Positions 1-9,419 of a DNA stretch of 64,000 nucleotides are shown here, piece after piece; within the stretch, counting starts at the first letter, position 1; each line of letters opens with the position of its first letter. Origin of the DNA: Nitrosomonas sp. Its GTDB lineage: Bacteria; Pseudomonadota; Gammaproteobacteria; Burkholderiales; Nitrosomonadaceae. The stretch spans positions 1 through 64,000 of the forward strand of contig NZ_JAMWZS010000001.1 of NCBI RefSeq assembly GCF_024282095.1. Reading direction: 5' to 3'. The translations under genes and the position numbers were made by a program. The notes under the pieces are model-generated. The model did not search any database. It saw nothing but the letters and a program-made list of their open reading frames with translations, and was not told the DNA's origin.

Positions 1-1
1 G

Positions 2-1084
2 TATCTTGGCGATGAAGTCATCGCATCCGATGCCAGTCGCAGCCTGGTTGTTTATCAACCTTTGGGCACAGTGCTGTGCATCATGCCGTGGAATTTTCCT
101 TTTTGGCAGTTAATTCGTGCTGCCGCGCCGGCGATGATGGCGGGCAATACCGTGGTACTGAAGCATGCATCCAATGTGCCGCGTTGTGCCTTGGCATTGG
201 AGGATGCATTTCGTCAGGCAGGATTTCCGGTGAATACATTTCGTACCCTGATGATCAGCGCTGACCAGACTGAAGCTGTCATCGCTGATAGACGGATTGT
301 CGCCGTTACTTTGACCGGTAGTAGCGCTGCGGGGCGGAAAGTGGCTGCTATCGCCGGACAGCACTTGAAAAAATGTGTGCTCGAGTTGGGTGGATCGGAT
401 CCTTTTATCGTACTTGACGACGCCGACATCGAATTGACAGCCAGGCAAGCGTTATTCGCTCGATTTCAAAATATGGGACAAAGTTGTATTGCCGCGAAAC
501 GCTTCATTCTCGTGAATACTATCGCCGACGCATTTGTGGAATGCTTTAAAGCCTTGGTAAGCGAGCTACGCGACGGCGACGCCAAAAGCGACTCTACCGG
601 TATTGCGCCTATGGCACGCACGGATTTGCGCACTGAGCTGCATGCCCAGGTTGAGCGAAGTGTGGCACTGGGGGCGGAGCTTGTGATTGGAGGCGCCTTC
701 ATGGGAACGCAAGGCGCTTATTACGCGCCCACGATTCTGGATCATGTGCAACCGGGTATGCCGGCCTTTGATGAAGAATTGTTTGGTCCTGTGGCTGCAA
801 TAGTGCGGGTAAACAATGCGCAGGAAGCGATTGAATTGGCCAATTGTACTCAGTTTGGCCTGGGGGGCAGTGTGTGGACGCGCGATCCGGTACGCGGCGA
901 AGCATTGGCGCGACAAATTCATGCAGGATGCACGTTCGTCAATGGCATCGTGAAAAGTGATCCACGCTTGCCGTTTGGGGGAATTAAAGATTCAGGGTAT
1001 GGCAGGGAATTGTCCTATCATGGCATTCGTGAGTTTGTGAATATCAAAACAGTGTGGATTAGAAGCGAAGTCGTTAATAAATAA
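2..1084 (+). CDS. Aldehyde dehydrogenase, succinate-semialdehyde type, 5' end cut by the window
   Basis: NAD(P)-dependent aldehyde dehydrogenase that oxidises an aldehyde (probably succinate semialdehyde) to the acid. The frame is open from the first bases of the window (YLGDEVIASDASRSLVVYQP precedes the first internal TTG at 62), so about the first quarter of a normal 450-480 residue enzyme lies upstream. Visible motifs: MPWNFPFWQ of the cofactor-binding domain, LELGGSDPF carrying the general-base Glu, QNMGQSCIAAKRF carrying the catalytic Cys, and a C-terminal LPFGGIKDSGYGRE. These fit the SSADH/GabD-like branch; the exact substrate cannot be told. It runs toward a convergent minus-strand ferritin gene. 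No partner gene for GABA metabolism is visible downstream. Confidence 0.93.
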   Translation, partial: YLGDEVIASDASRSLVVYQPLGTVLCIMPWNFPFWQLIRAAAPAMMAGNTVVLKHASNVPRCALALEDAFRQAGFPVNTFRTLMISADQTEAVIADRRIVAVTLTGSSAAGRKVAAIAGQHLKKCVLELGGSDPFIVLDDADIELTARQALFARFQNMGQSCIAAKRFILVNTIADAFVECFKALVSELRDGDAKSDSTGIAPMARTDLRTELHAQVERSVALGAELVIGGAFMGTQGAYYAPTILDHVQPGMPAFDEELFGPVAAIVRVNNAQEAIELANCTQFGLGGSVWTRDPVRGEALARQIHAGCTFVNGIVKSDPRLPFGGIKDSGYGRELSYHGIREFVNIKTVWIRSEVVNK

Positions 1085-1165
1085 TAGTATTATTTCGCAG
1101 TCTCAGAAATATCAAGCGCACCTTATCCTGCCGGCAGTTCTGCGGCAGACGGGGGGAATATCAGC

Positions 1166-1192
1166 AATAAAAACCCGCCACAGGGACGGGTT
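1166..1192 (-). terminator. Rho-independent terminator of the peroxiredoxin-ferritin unit
   Basis: Read on the minus strand there is a stem AACCCG / CGGGTT (1172-1192) with a nine-base loop, followed directly by a TTTTTATT tract. It lies about 50 bases after the ferritin-like stop codon at 1243 and is oriented to end that transcript. Confidence 0.75.
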
Positions 1193-1242
1193 GGTTGATT
1201 AGTTGCGGTTCGGTGATAGTGCACTTCAGGCTAACAATTGTG

Positions 1243-1710
1243 TTATTTCCCCGCTCCGCCTGGCTGACGCAGCATCTTTCTGATTGCATCGGCATGCATT
1301 TCCTCTTCAACGATCAAGCCTCGTGTATATTCCTCCAGCAATACCGATTTTCCCTGAACCACTTCCAACAATTGATAATAGGCCTTCAGCGCCTCGTTTT
1401 CATGTGCAAGTGACCCCTTGAGGATATCACCGACCGGGATCGAGCAGATCGCACTGGTATCGTGCTGATGTGTTTCCAGCAGTGGACCGATGGCAAGCGA
1501 AGGGTGCCCTTCCAATAAGGTAACCAGCTCACCGGCTTTTTGCGCATGCATCAATCCTTCCTGGGCTTGTTTGTTTAACCACTCCACGATGGGAATGCGG
1601 TTATACCCGTATACCATCAAAGCGTAGTGCGTATACCGCACTACCCCGGCAAGCTCGAGTTCCATGATCCGATTCAGTAATGCCACAGCTTTATCTTTAT
1701 CTAGGCCCAT
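1243..1710 (-). CDS. Ferritin-like (bacterioferritin-type) protein
   Basis: Four-helix ferritin-like protein of 155 residues, the usual bacterioferritin length, probably storing or detoxifying iron in the cytoplasm. Candidate di-iron ligands are Glu19, Glu51 and His55, the Glu of AHENEAL near residue 102, and the EEEMH motif near residue 137. In the first half the Glu and His are spaced E-x3-H (QEGLMHAQKAGE) instead of the E-x2-H of classical Bfr, and no Met occupies the classical haem position, so this is better called a ferritin-like relative than canonical Bfr. A strong AGGAGG ribosome site precedes the ATG. It lies 54 bases after the peroxiredoxin gene on the same strand, probably one transcript, which fits a role in peroxide and iron stress. 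Confidence 0.85.
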   Translation of the reverse strand: MGLDKDKAVALLNRIMELELAGVVRYTHYALMVYGYNRIPIVEWLNKQAQEGLMHAQKAGELVTLLEGHPSLAIGPLLETHQHDTSAICSIPVGDILKGSLAHENEALKAYYQLLEVVQGKSVLLEEYTRGLIVEEEMHADAIRKMLRQPGGAGK

Positions 1711-1764
1711 ATGTTCCTCCTGTCAACTTTATTAAAGGACTACAGTAAAATACTTGTTGCGGAT

Positions 1765-2367
1765 TTATAATTTATCGGCATGATGGCTAAGATATTCCGC
1801 GACTCCTTCAGGGCTTGCCTTCATACCGGGTTCCCCGCTTTTCCAGCCAGCCGGGCAGAGTTCGCCCTGTTCTTCGAAGAATCGCAATGCATCCACCATG
1901 CGCAACATTTCGTCGACATCGCGCCCGAGCGGCAGATCATTGACTACCTGGTGGCGCACGATACCTTGCCGGTCGATCAGGAATGAGCCGCGTAGCGCAA
2001 CGTGATTTGGGTGGCTTACTCCATAAGCATTCATCACTTCACCTCCCAGGTCGGATACCAGAGTAATATCGATCGGACCGATACCGCCCTGAGTGATGGG
2101 TGTATTACGCCAAGCATAATGTGTGAAGTGAGAATCTACGGATACTCCGATGACTTCCACGTTACGTTGCTGAAAATCTTTTGCCCGGTGCGAGTGCGCA
2201 ATGATTTCCGATGGACAGACGAAAGTAAAATCCAGCGGATAGAAAAACAAAACTGCGTATTTGTCACGAATATGGTTATGAAAATTGAAATTCTCATCGA
2301 AATTACCGCCCGGCAAAACGGCAGGTTTAGTAAAATCGGGAGCGGGTCGAGTGACGAGTGTAGACAT
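1765..2367 (-). CDS. 2-Cys peroxiredoxin (AhpC/Prx1 type)
   Basis: Thiol peroxidase of 200 residues that reduces hydrogen peroxide and organic peroxides. The thioredoxin fold has the peroxidatic Cys in YPLDFTFVCPSEI (near residue 51) and the resolving Cys in GELCPAGW (near residue 172), so it is a typical 2-Cys enzyme; the C-terminal extension has the length usual for the Prx1/AhpC group. A GGAG ribosome site lies seven bases before the ATG. First gene of a probable two-gene unit with the ferritin-like gene. No ahpF lies beside it, so the reductant is probably a thioredoxin system encoded elsewhere (inference). Confidence 0.94.
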   Translation of the reverse strand: MSTLVTRPAPDFTKPAVLPGGNFDENFNFHNHIRDKYAVLFFYPLDFTFVCPSEIIAHSHRAKDFQQRNVEVIGVSVDSHFTHYAWRNTPITQGGIGPIDITLVSDLGGEVMNAYGVSHPNHVALRGSFLIDRQGIVRHQVVNDLPLGRDVDEMLRMVDALRFFEEQGELCPAGWKSGEPGMKASPEGVAEYLSHHADKL

Positions 2368-2795
2368 TGTTTCTCCTTCTCGTTATGTAAACAAATCGGG
2401 GAGTGTAATTACGCGATGCGAGAAATTGGACAAGATTTTTGTATAAAAGATCAGAAAAAATGGCACGACCTTGGTTTCAATCAGTAAAGATTCGCTGCTG
2501 ATGGCATTGCAGTCAGTTTGACAACCTATTGAAGAAAGTCGTTGAAATCTGACACTAACTAAGGAATCGCCTCATCCTTGTGCGTTAGAGATCTGAGCAT
2601 CGTCAACTTATGATAAAAATCGCTAATATTCACGGGCTTTTGTCCACGGGGCAGATGTTTATGCGCAGGCTTTGGCACAGCGCAGCATAATTCATTGTTA
2701 TTGATATGGAAGATAAAGTATTATTGAAGCACGAGCAACCCATTATATATAAAGTAGATGTATCGGAACTGGCTACTCTGCAAATGACTTTCCTT
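2368..2795. other. Intergenic region between divergent peroxiredoxin and lipoprotein genes
   Basis: About 430 bases without a convincing gene. It must hold the promoters of the peroxiredoxin unit (minus strand) and of the lipoprotein (plus strand). The reading frame of the lipoprotein is open back to 2706, but that stretch does not look like signal peptide. No OxyR-like or Fur-like operator, RNA gene or terminator could be made out by eye. Confidence 0.5.
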
Positions 2796-3167
2796 ATGAA
2801 TAACAGATTATTTATTACCTTAATAGTGATAGCAGCAATCTTACTGCTGCATGGATGTGGAGCGGTGCGAGAAAACCGAATCAGGCAGGATGTGCTGGCG
2901 GATACCAACATGTCGGCAGAAATGCGCAGAGCCATCGATCAGAAAGAATTGGTTGTTGGCATGACAAAAGAGCAAGTAATCGCTTCCTGGGGACTTCCTT
3001 GTAAATGGTGTTATGGGACACGCCGAAGTCCAAGTGGAGATACATGGGAATACAGCCTTTTTGGATCTGATCTTGTGATTAATGGATCCGATATTATCGG
3101 TATTGGAAATGGCATTTATCTGTTCTTCGATAGTAATGGGACGCTTAAGCACTGGTCTAATAAATAG
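2796..3167 (+). CDS. Small lipoprotein with a SmpA/OmlA (BamE-like) fold signature
   Basis: Probable outer-membrane or periplasmic lipoprotein of 123 residues. From the ATG at 2796 it begins MNNRLFITLIVIAAILLLHG followed by Cys, a clear signal peptide ending in a lipobox, which is why this start was preferred to the longer open frame. The segment VVGMTKEQVIASWGLPCKW resembles the GMTKxQVxxxxGxP motif of SmpA/OmlA-BamE proteins, and the C-terminal FFDSNGTLKHW fits the last strand of that fold. It is unlikely to be BamE itself because the rest is divergent. No strong ribosome site is visible (weak start context); a second in-frame ATG lies at 2784. Confidence 0.7.
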   Translation: MNNRLFITLIVIAAILLLHGCGAVRENRIRQDVLADTNMSAEMRRAIDQKELVVGMTKEQVIASWGLPCKWCYGTRRSPSGDTWEYSLFGSDLVINGSDIIGIGNGIYLFFDSNGTLKHWSNK

Positions 3168-3611
3168 AACTGGACTGGAAAGTAGCAACAAAGCCTCTCG
3201 CGTCAGTGCGATAGGAATATTCACAGACCTCAGAAAGAAATCGTTTCGGCGAAATGAAAAATATCAAAACGGAGTGTGCTTTGTTAAAACTGTCGGATAT
3301 CACTAAATTCTTAGCAAACCAACCTACCGTTAGACGAGGGATTTGAGAATCGGGGCATTCTCTGCCTGATTTCAGATTTTCGATGGGTTCACAGTGCATT
3401 ACCATTTCATCGGCAAATAAAATAAAGCGCTGCTATCAAGAATCGAATTACCCAATCGTTAGATAGCACATCGATAGAAAACCTCCTATGTGTCAGGATC
3501 CTATTTAGGGGAGATTTTTGATATGTTTTAAAATTAAGTGCGCAATAAATCAGCTAAAAATTGCTTGAATGATTCAACCGGAATACCGGAGAGTTTGCTT
3601 AGGAGAATAAC
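3168..3611. other. Intergenic region before the porin gene
   Basis: About 440 AT-rich bases with no convincing gene on either strand. Short open frames are present (for example 3157-3405 on the minus strand) but lack ribosome sites and recognisable content. The end carries the ribosome site TTAGGAGAATAAC of the porin gene. Confidence 0.5.
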
Positions 3612-5213
3612 GTGAGGTTTCTATGGTTCTTGTTACACATTGTGATATTGAGTGCGTTCACTGCTAGTCCTGTCAGGTCTCAAATAATTGAATCAGGTGT
3701 TACTCGAGCAACACAAACAGAAACAATGGATGCAAAAAAAGCGACAGGAGGTGCGCCATCAGACTCCGCCAAATCGTTACCCGCCATCGTGCCGGAAGCA
3801 AACAAGCAATCGACTAGTTATTATCGACGTTCTGATAGCTATGCCACAAATCCGGAATCAGATCCACCAAGGTATGTACGCCGGTTAAGCGATATCGGTG
3901 TGAAGGCATTTAAGGATATTACCTGGTTAGATGTCGGTTTTGAGTGGCGTACACGGTACGAGCATCGTCATAATGATATACGGTATGTCGAAGGTGGAAA
4001 TAATGATCCCTTTTTTCTGCGTTCGCGTGCCTGGCTGGGGATAAGAGATATCCTGGATCCTTTCCGTTTTGCTGTCGAATTTCAAGATTCACGTGTATAT
4101 AACAATCGGCATGTAATCACTGATCAGGAAAGAAATGAATACGATCTGATTAATGCGTATGGCGAGTTATATTTCAAGAATGCACTGGGCGCGGATGACC
4201 GCAATCAGAATCGTCCGATTCGTTTTCGCGTAGGACGTATGGCTTATGAAACAACAGATCGGCGTTTTATTGCGCGTAACGAATGGCGCAATACCACTAA
4301 TTCATTTGAAGGCTTTCGTCTAAATATAGGTCGTGAAGCCAATGATTGGGAAGTTGAAATGTTTGGTATGCAGCCGGTTCGGCGCTTGCAAACCAGATTC
4401 GATGAAGCTAACGATCATCTATGGGTTTTTGGTGCAATCGGTTATTGGCGCAAATGGTCTGATATCATCACGATACAGCCGTACTACATGGGTCAGAAGC
4501 AAACTGCCGACCCCAATGGTTTTACGGCAACCAACAAACTGGATCGGGAAATTCATATGCCGGGGTTTCGCGCCTACGGCAAAGTTGGAAATATTCTGGA
4601 TTTTGATGCCAGTTTCAATTACCAGCTCGGTTATAGCGGTACCCAGCGTCAAGATGCTTATGGTTATACTGCCGAAGTAGGTCGGACTTTTAACCATCCG
4701 TGGAAACCTCGGGTTATGGGTTTTTATGGTTATGCCACCGGTGACCGAAATCCTAATGACAATGTCGATAATCGCTTTGATCGTTTTTTTGGTTTTGCGC
4801 GGCCTTGGTCGGCGGATCATTATGTGATTTATGAGAATCTCAGCACCCCAAAAATCAGATTTGACCTTCAGCCGACGCAGAAGCTGGGATTTGAAGCCAC
4901 ATACGCTTGGTTCTGGTTGGCCAGCAGTACCGATCGCATGTTCGATATTCTCAACGGTAACATCAGTAACACTCTCCCGGATCCCGGATTTAATCGAGAT
5001 AGAACGGGTCGGAGCGGCGATTATGCCGGTAGTGCATTTGAGGGGCGCATCCGCTATCAAGTCACACCCAGAATTAGCACGATATTAGGCTATACCCATT
5101 TCTTTGCTGGAGAATTCGTAAAAAACCGGATAGCGGCACAACCTACCCATGTTGACCAACGTTCGGGCAATACGGATTTTTTATACTTTGAGGTGTTGAT
5201 TAGTCTTTTGTAA
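3612..5213 (+). CDS. Alginate-export family outer-membrane porin
   Basis: Outer-membrane beta-barrel protein of 533 residues related to the alginate export (AlgE-type) family, a group of 16-18 strand barrels that pass anionic solutes or polysaccharide. It starts at a GTG preceded by AGGAG, has a signal peptide ending near TASPVRSQ, then about 60 low-complexity residues, then the barrel. Family-like segments include DVGFEWRTRYEHRHNDIRY, the repeated R-rich strands around FFLRSRAWLGIRD and the GRMAYETTDRRFIARNEWRN stretch. It ends in an aromatic/aliphatic strand (YFEVLISLL) suitable for Bam recognition. No alg biosynthesis genes lie nearby, so the transported substrate is unknown. The next genes are sulfate-activation and UDP-sugar genes. 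Confidence 0.85.
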   Translation: MRFLWFLLHIVILSAFTASPVRSQIIESGVTRATQTETMDAKKATGGAPSDSAKSLPAIVPEANKQSTSYYRRSDSYATNPESDPPRYVRRLSDIGVKAFKDITWLDVGFEWRTRYEHRHNDIRYVEGGNNDPFFLRSRAWLGIRDILDPFRFAVEFQDSRVYNNRHVITDQERNEYDLINAYGELYFKNALGADDRNQNRPIRFRVGRMAYETTDRRFIARNEWRNTTNSFEGFRLNIGREANDWEVEMFGMQPVRRLQTRFDEANDHLWVFGAIGYWRKWSDIITIQPYYMGQKQTADPNGFTATNKLDREIHMPGFRAYGKVGNILDFDASFNYQLGYSGTQRQDAYGYTAEVGRTFNHPWKPRVMGFYGYATGDRNPNDNVDNRFDRFFGFARPWSADHYVIYENLSTPKIRFDLQPTQKLGFEATYAWFWLASSTDRMFDILNGNISNTLPDPGFNRDRTGRSGDYAGSAFEGRIRYQVTPRISTILGYTHFFAGEFVKNRIAAQPTHVDQRSGNTDFLYFEVLISLL

Positions 5214-5499
5214 TTATAAATCAATATATTCTGTATGCAGTGGTAGTTGCTGGCGAATTGAATGCATGCGGTATGTTACAGGAGACATGGAAGTAATCTA
5301 TAATGGGATAAGAATCAAGTCCTAATTTATATATTTAATCTACTGAAGTTGTGCGACCCTAACGGATTACAAGTTTTTTCCTCGATGTAATAAAGATTAA
5401 AAATTGCAGGGATAAAATAGTTTATTTCGCAATTATAAAAATCTAAAACTGTATTAACATAACCCTGCTACGTTCTAATAATTAAGGAAATTATTGACA

Positions 5500-6396
5500 A
5501 TGTTGACACATTTACAACGCCTTGAAGCGGAAAGTATTCAAATCATGCGGGAGGTTGTTGCGGAGTGCGAGCATCCGGTGATGCTCTATTCCATCGGCAA
5601 AGATAGTGCAGTGATGCTGCATCTTGCAGTCAAGGCATTTTATCCTTCGAAACCGCCTTTCCCACTACTGCACGTTGACACAACATGGAAATTCAGAGAG
5701 ATGATTGAATTTCGTGATGTGATGGCGAAAAAACTTGGGTTGGATCTCATTGTGCACATTAATCCTCAGGGGGTTGAAAAGGGGATTAATCCATTTACAC
5801 ATGGCTCCGCAGTTCATACGGATATCTGGAAGACAGAAGGCCTGAAACAGGCATTGGATAAGTATGGTTTTGATGTGGCATTCGGAGGAGCTCGCCGGGA
5901 TGAAGAGAAGTCGCGTGCCAAGGAGCGCATTTTCTCAATTCGATCGGCGCAGCATCGATGGGATCCCAAATTGCAGCGCCCTGAACTGTGGCGCTTGTAT
6001 AACACGCGTAAAAATAAAGGTGAAAGTATTCGGGTGTTTCCTTTGTCCAATTGGACTGAACTCGATATTTGGCAATATATCTATTTGAATAATATTCCCA
6101 TCGTGCCACTGTATTTTGCCAAGGAGCGACCTGTTGTAGAACGCGATGGTACATTGATTATGGTGGATGACGATCGTTTGCCGATGCATAAAGGCGAGGT
6201 CCCGATGATGAAGAAAGTGCGCTTTCGTACGCTGGGCTGTTATCCATTAACCGGGGCGATTGAGAGTGAAGCAAATTCTTTGACGGCAATCATTCAAGAA
6301 ATGCTGCTGACAAAAACATCCGAGCGGCAAGGTCGACTGATCGATCATGATTCCGCAGGTTCGATGGAGAAAAAGAAACAGGAGGGATACTTCTAA
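5500..6396 (+). CDS. cysD: Sulfate adenylyltransferase subunit 2 (small, catalytic)
   Basis: Small subunit of ATP sulfurylase, which makes adenosine phosphosulfate (APS) from sulfate and ATP with energy from GTP hydrolysis by the large subunit. 298 residues, the normal size. The PP-loop is [17 protein letters not shown] and the family stretch [19 protein letters not shown] is intact. Two starts are possible: ATG at 5500 (11 bases after AAGGA) and TTG at 5494 (five bases after it); the ATG is preferred because homologous proteins begin close to LTHLxxLEAES. The stop overlaps the start of cysNC by one base (TAATG), so the subunits are probably translationally coupled. Confidence 0.96.
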   Translation: MLTHLQRLEAESIQIMREVVAECEHPVMLYSIGKDSAVMLHLAVKAFYPSKPPFPLLHVDTTWKFREMIEFRDVMAKKLGLDLIVHINPQGVEKGINPFTHGSAVHTDIWKTEGLKQALDKYGFDVAFGGARRDEEKSRAKERIFSIRSAQHRWDPKLQRPELWRLYNTRKNKGESIRVFPLSNWTELDIWQYIYLNNIPIVPLYFAKERPVVERDGTLIMVDDDRLPMHKGEVPMMKKVRFRTLGCYPLTGAIESEANSLTAIIQEMLLTKTSERQGRLIDHDSAGSMEKKKQEGYF

Positions 6397-8306
6397 TGGC
6401 ACATGTATCTGATTTGATCGCCGAGGATATTGAGTTGTACTTGAAGACTCATGAGAACAAGAGCTTATTGCGTTTTATCACCTGCGGCAGTGTGGATGAC
6501 GGAAAAAGTACACTGATCGGGCGCATGCTGTATGAGTCAAAAATGTTATTTGAGGACCAATTGGCTCAATTGGAAGTGGATTCGAAGAAAGTGGGTACAC
6601 AAGCAGGTGATCTCGATTTTGCGCTTTTGGTGGATGGGCTGTCGGCAGAGCGCGAGCAAGGTATTACCATTGATGTAGCCTATCGTTTCTTTTCGACGGA
6701 TAAGCGAAAATTTATCGTAGCGGATACGCCAGGGCATGAACAGTATACGCGTAATATGATCACCGGCGCTTCAACTGCCGATGTTGCGATTATTCTGATC
6801 GATGCGCGTAAAGGTGTATTGACGCAGACTCGGCGACATAGCTATTTGGTTTCATTGATTGGAATTCGCCATGTGGTATTGGCAATCAATAAGCTGGATA
6901 TGGTGGAATATTCTGAGGAGATTTATAACCAGATTGATCAAGATTATCGCGCCTTTGCTAAAGAAGTGGGTCTGCAGAATATTGTGACAATCCCGATGTC
7001 CGCTCTGAAAGGCGATAATATCACCGCACTGAGTGCGAACACACCCTGGTATCACGGGGAAACGTTGATGGGGCATCTGGAGAACATACAAGTCGAGGAT
7101 GTAGGGGAGGAACCCGGGGTTTTTCGTATGCCTGTGCAATGGGTCAATCGTCCCAATCTGGATTTCCGCGGTTATTCCGGCATCGTTGTTCGTGGCAACA
7201 TCAAACCTGGCGATCCTGTTCGAGTTCTGCCTGCTGGCAAGGAAAGTCGTGTGGCACGCATCGTGACCAGTGACGGAGATTTGGAACAAGCCGTTTCAGG
7301 GCAATCAATCACACTGACGCTAACTGATGAAATCGATATCAGCCGGGGGGATATTCTTGCAGCGACCGATTCACCGCCGAGCGTGGCCGATCAATTCGAG
7401 GCAACCATCGTGTGGATGTCCGACGAGCCGATGCTTCCCGGCAGACCTTATTTAATGAAGATTGGAACGAGAACGGTAACAGCCAATGTTTCGGTGCTGA
7501 AATATAAAGTGAACGTCAATACACTCGAACATGTTGCTGTCACGAAACTGGAACTCAATGAAATCGGGATTTGTAATCTAAGTTCCGATCAGTTGCTTGC
7601 GTTTGATCCCTACAAAGAAGATCGTGATACCGGCGGTTTCATCATGATTGATCGTCTGACCAATAATACGGTTGGTGCCGGTATGCTGCATTTTGCTTTA
7701 CGCCGATCGCAAAATATTCATTGGCAGGCCATCAACATCAATAAACAGGCACATGCCGCCATTAAAAGACAGAAACCTTTCATACTCTGGTTTACCGGAT
7801 TATCCGGTAGTGGTAAATCGACCATTGCCAATCTGGTTGAGAAAAAACTCTATTCGCTGGGTAAACATACTTATTTGCTGGATGGCGATAATGTGCGCCA
7901 TGGCCTCAATAAGGACCTCGGCTTTACCGATGCTGATCGGGTTGAAAATATTCGCCGCATTGCCGAAGTTGCCAAATTGATGGTTGATGCGGGACAAATC
8001 GTTCTGGTATCGTTTATTTCACCGTTCCGTTCTGAACGAAGAATGGCAAGGGAACTGGTGGAGCAGGGTGAGTTCTTTGAAATATTCATCGACACACCAA
8101 TTCACGTGGCGGAAGAACGCGATCCCAAAGGGTTATACAAAAAAATGCGCCGCGGGGAGTTGAAAAACTTTACCGGCATTGATTCACCGTATGAGACGCC
8201 AGAGAATGCAGAAGTTCGCATTAATACCATGACGCAAACTCCAGAACAGGCTGTTGAGCAGATTATCAACCATCTCACAAATGCCGGCGCATTGAGCCAG
8301 CCTTGA
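6396..8306 (+). CDS. cysNC: Bifunctional sulfate adenylyltransferase subunit 1 / adenylylsulfate kinase
   Basis: Fusion of the GTPase subunit of ATP sulfurylase with APS kinase, 636 residues (NodQ-like); together with CysD it converts sulfate to PAPS. Residues 25-430 are an EF-Tu-like GTPase: P-loop GSVDDGKST (31-39), switch DTPGHEQY near 110 and NKLD near 165. Residues 460-636 are the kinase: P-loop GLSGSGKST (468-476), DGDNVRHGLN, and SFISPFRSER containing the Ser that is phosphorylated in this family. Both halves keep their motifs. PAPS serves sulfate assimilation or sulfotransferases; no cysH, cysI or sulfotransferase lies in the window. Confidence 0.96.
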   Translation: MAHVSDLIAEDIELYLKTHENKSLLRFITCGSVDDGKSTLIGRMLYESKMLFEDQLAQLEVDSKKVGTQAGDLDFALLVDGLSAEREQGITIDVAYRFFSTDKRKFIVADTPGHEQYTRNMITGASTADVAIILIDARKGVLTQTRRHSYLVSLIGIRHVVLAINKLDMVEYSEEIYNQIDQDYRAFAKEVGLQNIVTIPMSALKGDNITALSANTPWYHGETLMGHLENIQVEDVGEEPGVFRMPVQWVNRPNLDFRGYSGIVVRGNIKPGDPVRVLPAGKESRVARIVTSDGDLEQAVSGQSITLTLTDEIDISRGDILAATDSPPSVADQFEATIVWMSDEPMLPGRPYLMKIGTRTVTANVSVLKYKVNVNTLEHVAVTKLELNEIGICNLSSDQLLAFDPYKEDRDTGGFIMIDRLTNNTVGAGMLHFALRRSQNIHWQAININKQAHAAIKRQKPFILWFTGLSGSGKSTIANLVEKKLYSLGKHTYLLDGDNVRHGLNKDLGFTDADRVENIRRIAEVAKLMVDAGQIVLVSFISPFRSERRMARELVEQGEFFEIFIDTPIHVAEERDPKGLYKKMRRGELKNFTGIDSPYETPENAEVRINTMTQTPEQAVEQIINHLTNAGALSQP

Positions 8307-8380
8307 TGTTGATTGCTCCAATGGCTTGAGGGATCTCGATTAACCAATATTCACGTGAACAAATCACTCATCATATCAAT

Positions 8381-9340
8381 ATGAATCATTATTATGTATT
8401 TAATGGCGATGCAGATGGATTATGTGCGTTGCATCAGTTAAGGTTGGCAGATCCGATAACTGCTAGTCTGGTTACCGGCGTCAAGCGCGATATCAAGCTG
8501 TTGGATCGGGTAGAAGCTAATGCGGGAGACCGGGTAACGGTATTGGATATTTCTTTGGACAGTAATCGCAAGGGATTAATGCGCTTGCTGGAAGCCGGTG
8601 TCATCGTTGAATATTTTGACCATCATCATGCCGGAGAAATACCGCAGCATCACAATCTGACCACGCATATCGATTTGGCGGCAGACGTATGCACCAGCCT
8701 TCTGGTTGATCAGCACCTGAAGGGACGGTTTCATTTATGGGCAATTACGGCTGCCTTTGGCGATAATCTCATACAAAAAGCCCGGCAGCTTGCAAGTACG
8801 GCAGGACTCACGGAAGTGGAAACAGAGCAGCTTGCGTGTTTGGGTGAATATCTGAACTATAACGGTTATGGCGATAACTTGACGGATTTGCATTTTCATC
8901 CGGCAGATTTGTACGAAGAAATAAAACCTTATGCCAGTCCCTTTGATTTCATCGCTCAATCGGCTGCTTTTGCCAAGCTTGCTGCGGGGTTTAAAGATGA
9001 TATGAGCCGGGCGAACTCATTACAACCATTGGCAAGTGACGATCATGGTGCCGCTTATTTATTGCCGGATGCACCTTGGGCAAGACGTGTCAGTGGTATT
9101 TTTGCCAATAAATTGGCAAACGACAATCCAAGACGCGCACATGCAGTGATTACACGCAATCAGAGTGGAAACTACACGGTGAGTGTACGAGCTTCACTGG
9201 TAAACCCGCAGGGTGCTGATGTGCTGTGCCTGCGATTTGATACCGGTGGAGGTCGCAAGGCTGCGGCGGGCATCAATCATTTACCCATCGACTCTCTTGA
9301 TTATTTTGTGACAAATTTTAAGCAACATTTTCACAATTAA
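8381..9340 (+). CDS. DHH-family phosphoesterase
   Basis: Protein of 319 residues with the DHH phosphoesterase layout: NGDADGLCALHQL near residue 8 (first metal-binding Asp motif), TVLDISLDSN near 57, and YFDHHHAGE near 82 (the DHH signature). A C-terminal GGGRKAAAGINHLP resembles the GGGH-x-AAG substrate loop of the DHHA1 domain, with Arg-Lys in place of the His. Members cleave phosphodiester or phosphoanhydride bonds in small nucleotides or oligonucleotides; this one cannot be assigned to RecJ, NrnA or GdpP by sight. It follows cysNC by 74 bases on the same strand and may be cotranscribed. Confidence 0.82.
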   Translation: MNHYYVFNGDADGLCALHQLRLADPITASLVTGVKRDIKLLDRVEANAGDRVTVLDISLDSNRKGLMRLLEAGVIVEYFDHHHAGEIPQHHNLTTHIDLAADVCTSLLVDQHLKGRFHLWAITAAFGDNLIQKARQLASTAGLTEVETEQLACLGEYLNYNGYGDNLTDLHFHPADLYEEIKPYASPFDFIAQSAAFAKLAAGFKDDMSRANSLQPLASDDHGAAYLLPDAPWARRVSGIFANKLANDNPRRAHAVITRNQSGNYTVSVRASLVNPQGADVLCLRFDTGGGRKAAAGINHLPIDSLDYFVTNFKQHFHN

Positions 9341-9419
9341 TTGGGCAGAATCCTGAGAAGTTTAAGCGAGTTTCAATGCGGTTGAATCAATCTACCATCT
9401 CTTGTCGAGGCTTATAACG

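Noticed and set aside
2002..2487. 161-codon plus-strand frame antisense to the peroxiredoxin
   Set aside because: Overlaps the peroxiredoxin active-site region; the product has no domain pattern.
4419..5060. 213-codon minus-strand frame opposite the porin
   Set aside because: Antisense to family-conserved porin sequence; no ribosome site.
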